This document shows, in pieces, positions 62,635-64,000 of a stretch of DNA of 64,000 nucleotides. Location of the stretch: the NCBI GenBank assembly GCA_963725035.1, contig CAVRWX010000011.1, positions 1 through 64,000 of the forward strand, written 5' to 3'. Below the pieces are notes generated by a model. The model searched no databases, was not told the origin of the DNA, and saw only the letters and a program-made list of their open reading frames with translations. How positions within the stretch are numbered: position 1 is the first letter of the stretch; every line of letters starts with the position of its first letter. Position numbers and translations under genes: made by a program. This stretch comes from JALZKA01 sp963725035. Lineage in GTDB: Bacteria > Actinomycetota > Thermoleophilia > Solirubrobacterales > 70-9.

Positions 62635-63010
62635 TTACTCGGCGGTCGGTGCGCCTTCGAGCGCCTCAACGGCCTGGTCAGCGGCGTTCTGACATGCCGT
62701 GACCGCGGTTTCCCTTGCGTCCTCGTCGTCGATGTCCTCAGACTGGCTGAGGCACTGCTCGAAGGCGTCAGCCGCCGCCTCGCAGCCGGCCTGGCCGGCA
62801 TCCTCAGCCGCCGTGCCCTCGATCACGTCCTCGCACGCCGCGAGCACGTCCTCGGGCGTAGAGCCCTCTGCGAGATCGCTCATCCGCGCTCTCCTCGGTC
62901 GCCGGCTCGTCGCTAGAGCTCGAGTCGTCATCGTCATCTCCGCAGCCGACGGCGATGAGGCCGCAGGCCAGGAGCGCCATGAGCGCGAGCATCCACTTTG
63001 CGATTCGCAT
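62635..63010 (-). CDS. Small acidic lipoprotein (one frameshift)
   Basis: ATG 63010. Signal peptide and lipobox MALLACGLIAVGCGDDDDDS, then a Ser/Asp/Glu linker (SSSSDEPATEESADE). Around 62885 a slip gives MSDLAEGSTPEDVLAACEDV, IEGTAAEDAGQAGCEAAADA, FEQCLSQSEDIDDEDARETA and VTACQNAADQAVEAL. Paired cysteines (AACEDV, AGCEAA, EQCLS, TACQN) suggest two helical hairpins held by disulfides. About 124 residues repaired. Function unknown. Confidence 0.78.
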
Positions 63011-63149
63011 TCAATCCTCCTCTGTGCTTACCCCCGCGGCGGACCGCCGCAAGTCGCGGCGATCCTAAACGGGTTTACGTCTCTCGGGTCAGCCGCCAAC
63101 GCCTCGAACTGCTTGACGGCGGGACGAGACCGCCCTGTGGCGCGCGATC

Positions 63150-64000
63150 CTACTTCTTGCCGTCGCTCTTGCGGTCGCGATCTCGTGAAGGCTGGACGCG
63201 CTTCGGCTCGCCTGGCATCTTCGGGTAGTCCGGGGGGTACGGCATGTCGCCCTCGCCCTCGGACTCGTCGCGCTCGTACATCTCGAGCAGGGGATCGAGC
63301 GAATGATTCTTGTCGTCGATCGCTTCGAACCGGTCGCCGACCTCGGCAAAGCGGGCCGGCATCGACTCAACGGTGAAGTCCTCCGGCTGCACCTCGGGAA
63401 GCTCGTCCCAAAGAAGCGGTGCCGACACAGGGGCGCCGGGCTTGGCGCGCACGCTGTACGGCGAGGCGATCGTGCGGTCACGTGCGTTCTGGTTGTAGTC
63501 GACGAAGACGGTCTCGCCCCGCTCCTCCTTCCACCACTTGGTCGTCACCCGGCCGGGCATCCGCCTCTCCAGCTCGCGCCCGAACGCGATCGCCGCATGG
63601 CGCACGTCGGTGAACGTCCACTTGGGCTCGATCCGCACGTAGATGTGGATGCCGCGACCGCCCGAGGTCTTGGGGAACCCCGTGATCTCGAGCTCCGAGA
63701 GCAGAGTCCTGCGCCTCCGCGGCGACCTCGACCGCGTCGTCGAAGTCCGTCCCCGGCTGCGGGTCGAGGTCGAGGCGAAGCTCGTCAGGGTGATCGACGT
63801 CGGCCCGCCTCACCGGCCAGGGATGGAAGGTGAGCGTCCCCATCTGGGCGCACCACGCGACGACGCCGAGCTCGGTCGGGCAGACCTCGTCGGCGTTGCG
63901 GCCGGACGGGAACTCGATGCGGGCGGTCTCGACCCAGTCGGGAGCGCCCTTGGGGATTCGCTTCTGGTAGAAGGCGTCGCCCTTGTGGCCCTCCCTGGTG
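63150..64000 (-). CDS. LigD-type polymerase/primase domain protein, N-terminus off the window (one frameshift)
   Basis: Reads from the window edge: GHKGDAFYQKRIPKGAPDWV, GRNADEVCPTELGVVAWCAQ, MGTLTFHPWPVRRADVDHPD and ELRLDLDPQPGTDFDDAVEV, where DLD is the catalytic metal-binding pair. After a one-base slip near 63700 it continues SGGRGIHIYVRIEPKWTFTD, then VTTKWWKEERGETVFVDYNQ and RTIASPYSVRAKPGAPVSAP, all typical of the NHEJ polymerase (PolDom). The C-terminus is Asp/Lys/Pro-rich. The first ~60-80 residues are missing because the window ends at 64000. It adds nucleotides, preferably ribonucleotides, at break ends, alongside the LigC-type ligase downstream. Confidence 0.9.

Overview
The window is high-GC, gene-dense DNA from an actinobacterial chromosome. 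The best guess is an uncultured member of the class Thermoleophilia (Solirubrobacterales/Gaiellales relatives). That placement is inference, resting on overall codon use, SnoaL-like proteins beginning MSQENVEIV, PucR, PadR and DUF5679 proteins, and secreted proteins typical of that group. No rRNA, tRNA, transposase, phage gene or CRISPR array was seen. About twenty genes carry single-base frameshifts that restore a recognisable protein when reading switches frame, and several fall in homopolymers or long repeats. This looks more like an incompletely polished assembly than like mass pseudogenisation, so most such genes are annotated as one interrupted CDS.

Layout. 1-8.7 kb: fragments of secreted proteins, a SnoaL-like protein, and a very large secreted galactose-oxidase-like protein with about 14 Ig-like repeats; hairpin-forming dispersed repeats sit between these genes. 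8.8-13.1 kb: a cupin, then a response regulator with two overlapping histidine kinases, one of which has lost its phospho-acceptor histidine. 13.1-22.5 kb: SRPBCC and DUF1428 proteins, a polytopic GT-C-like membrane protein, a solute-binding lipoprotein with a cation/proton antiporter, a GAF protein, a truncated fumarylacetoacetate-hydrolase gene joined to an aromatic amino acid hydroxylase, a PadR regulator and a PLP decarboxylase. 22.6-33 kb: GMC oxidoreductase, LMW phosphatase with fructosamine kinase, a 5'-3' exonuclease, fatty-acid desaturase, a secreted S15-like hydrolase, SHOCT protein, class III cyclase and dehydrogenases. 33.5-36.9 kb: small housekeeping enzymes (cyclophilin, phosphotriesterase-like, UspA, TadA, PrxQ).

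37-39.8 kb is a ThiYXZ-type ABC importer led by a clear TPP riboswitch, so it is a thiamine-pyrimidine salvage operon. 39.8-42.1 kb is a MoxR/VWA pair, 42.1-43.1 kb a small membrane protein plus PPK2, and 43.2-46.3 kb a nitrogen module (amt, PII, PucR-type regulator) with a strong terminator. 46.4-50 kb holds an MBL-fold hydrolase, PAS protein, a 48-residue DUF5679 protein, a bacterial voltage-gated cation channel facing a coiled-coil membrane protein, and a rhodanese. 50.1-51.7 kb is a thiolase running into a VOC protein.

52.4-55 kb is a compact operon of a membrane-anchored PKD-domain surface protein, a MotA/TolQ/ExbB-family channel protein and a DUF2149 protein. It looks like an energised envelope machine of unknown purpose and is the best candidate here for an undescribed system. 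55-56.6 kb is a divergent alpha/beta-hydrolase/TetR pair with twin operators. 57-60 kb carries a long acyl-CoA dehydrogenase and an LhgO-like oxidase. 60-64 kb has two tandem peptidase E paralogues, an ATP-dependent LigC-type DNA ligase, a lipoprotein and a LigD-type polymerase domain that runs off the window, suggesting an NHEJ-type repair locus.

Several dispersed repeat families link the intergenic regions: hairpins with a GACGAGAAGC loop/arm, a CTTTGCATGGAAAGC element, a ~95-bp inverted repeat copied 47 kb apart, a large palindrome centred on CCCTATAGGG, and two short palindromes of REP type.
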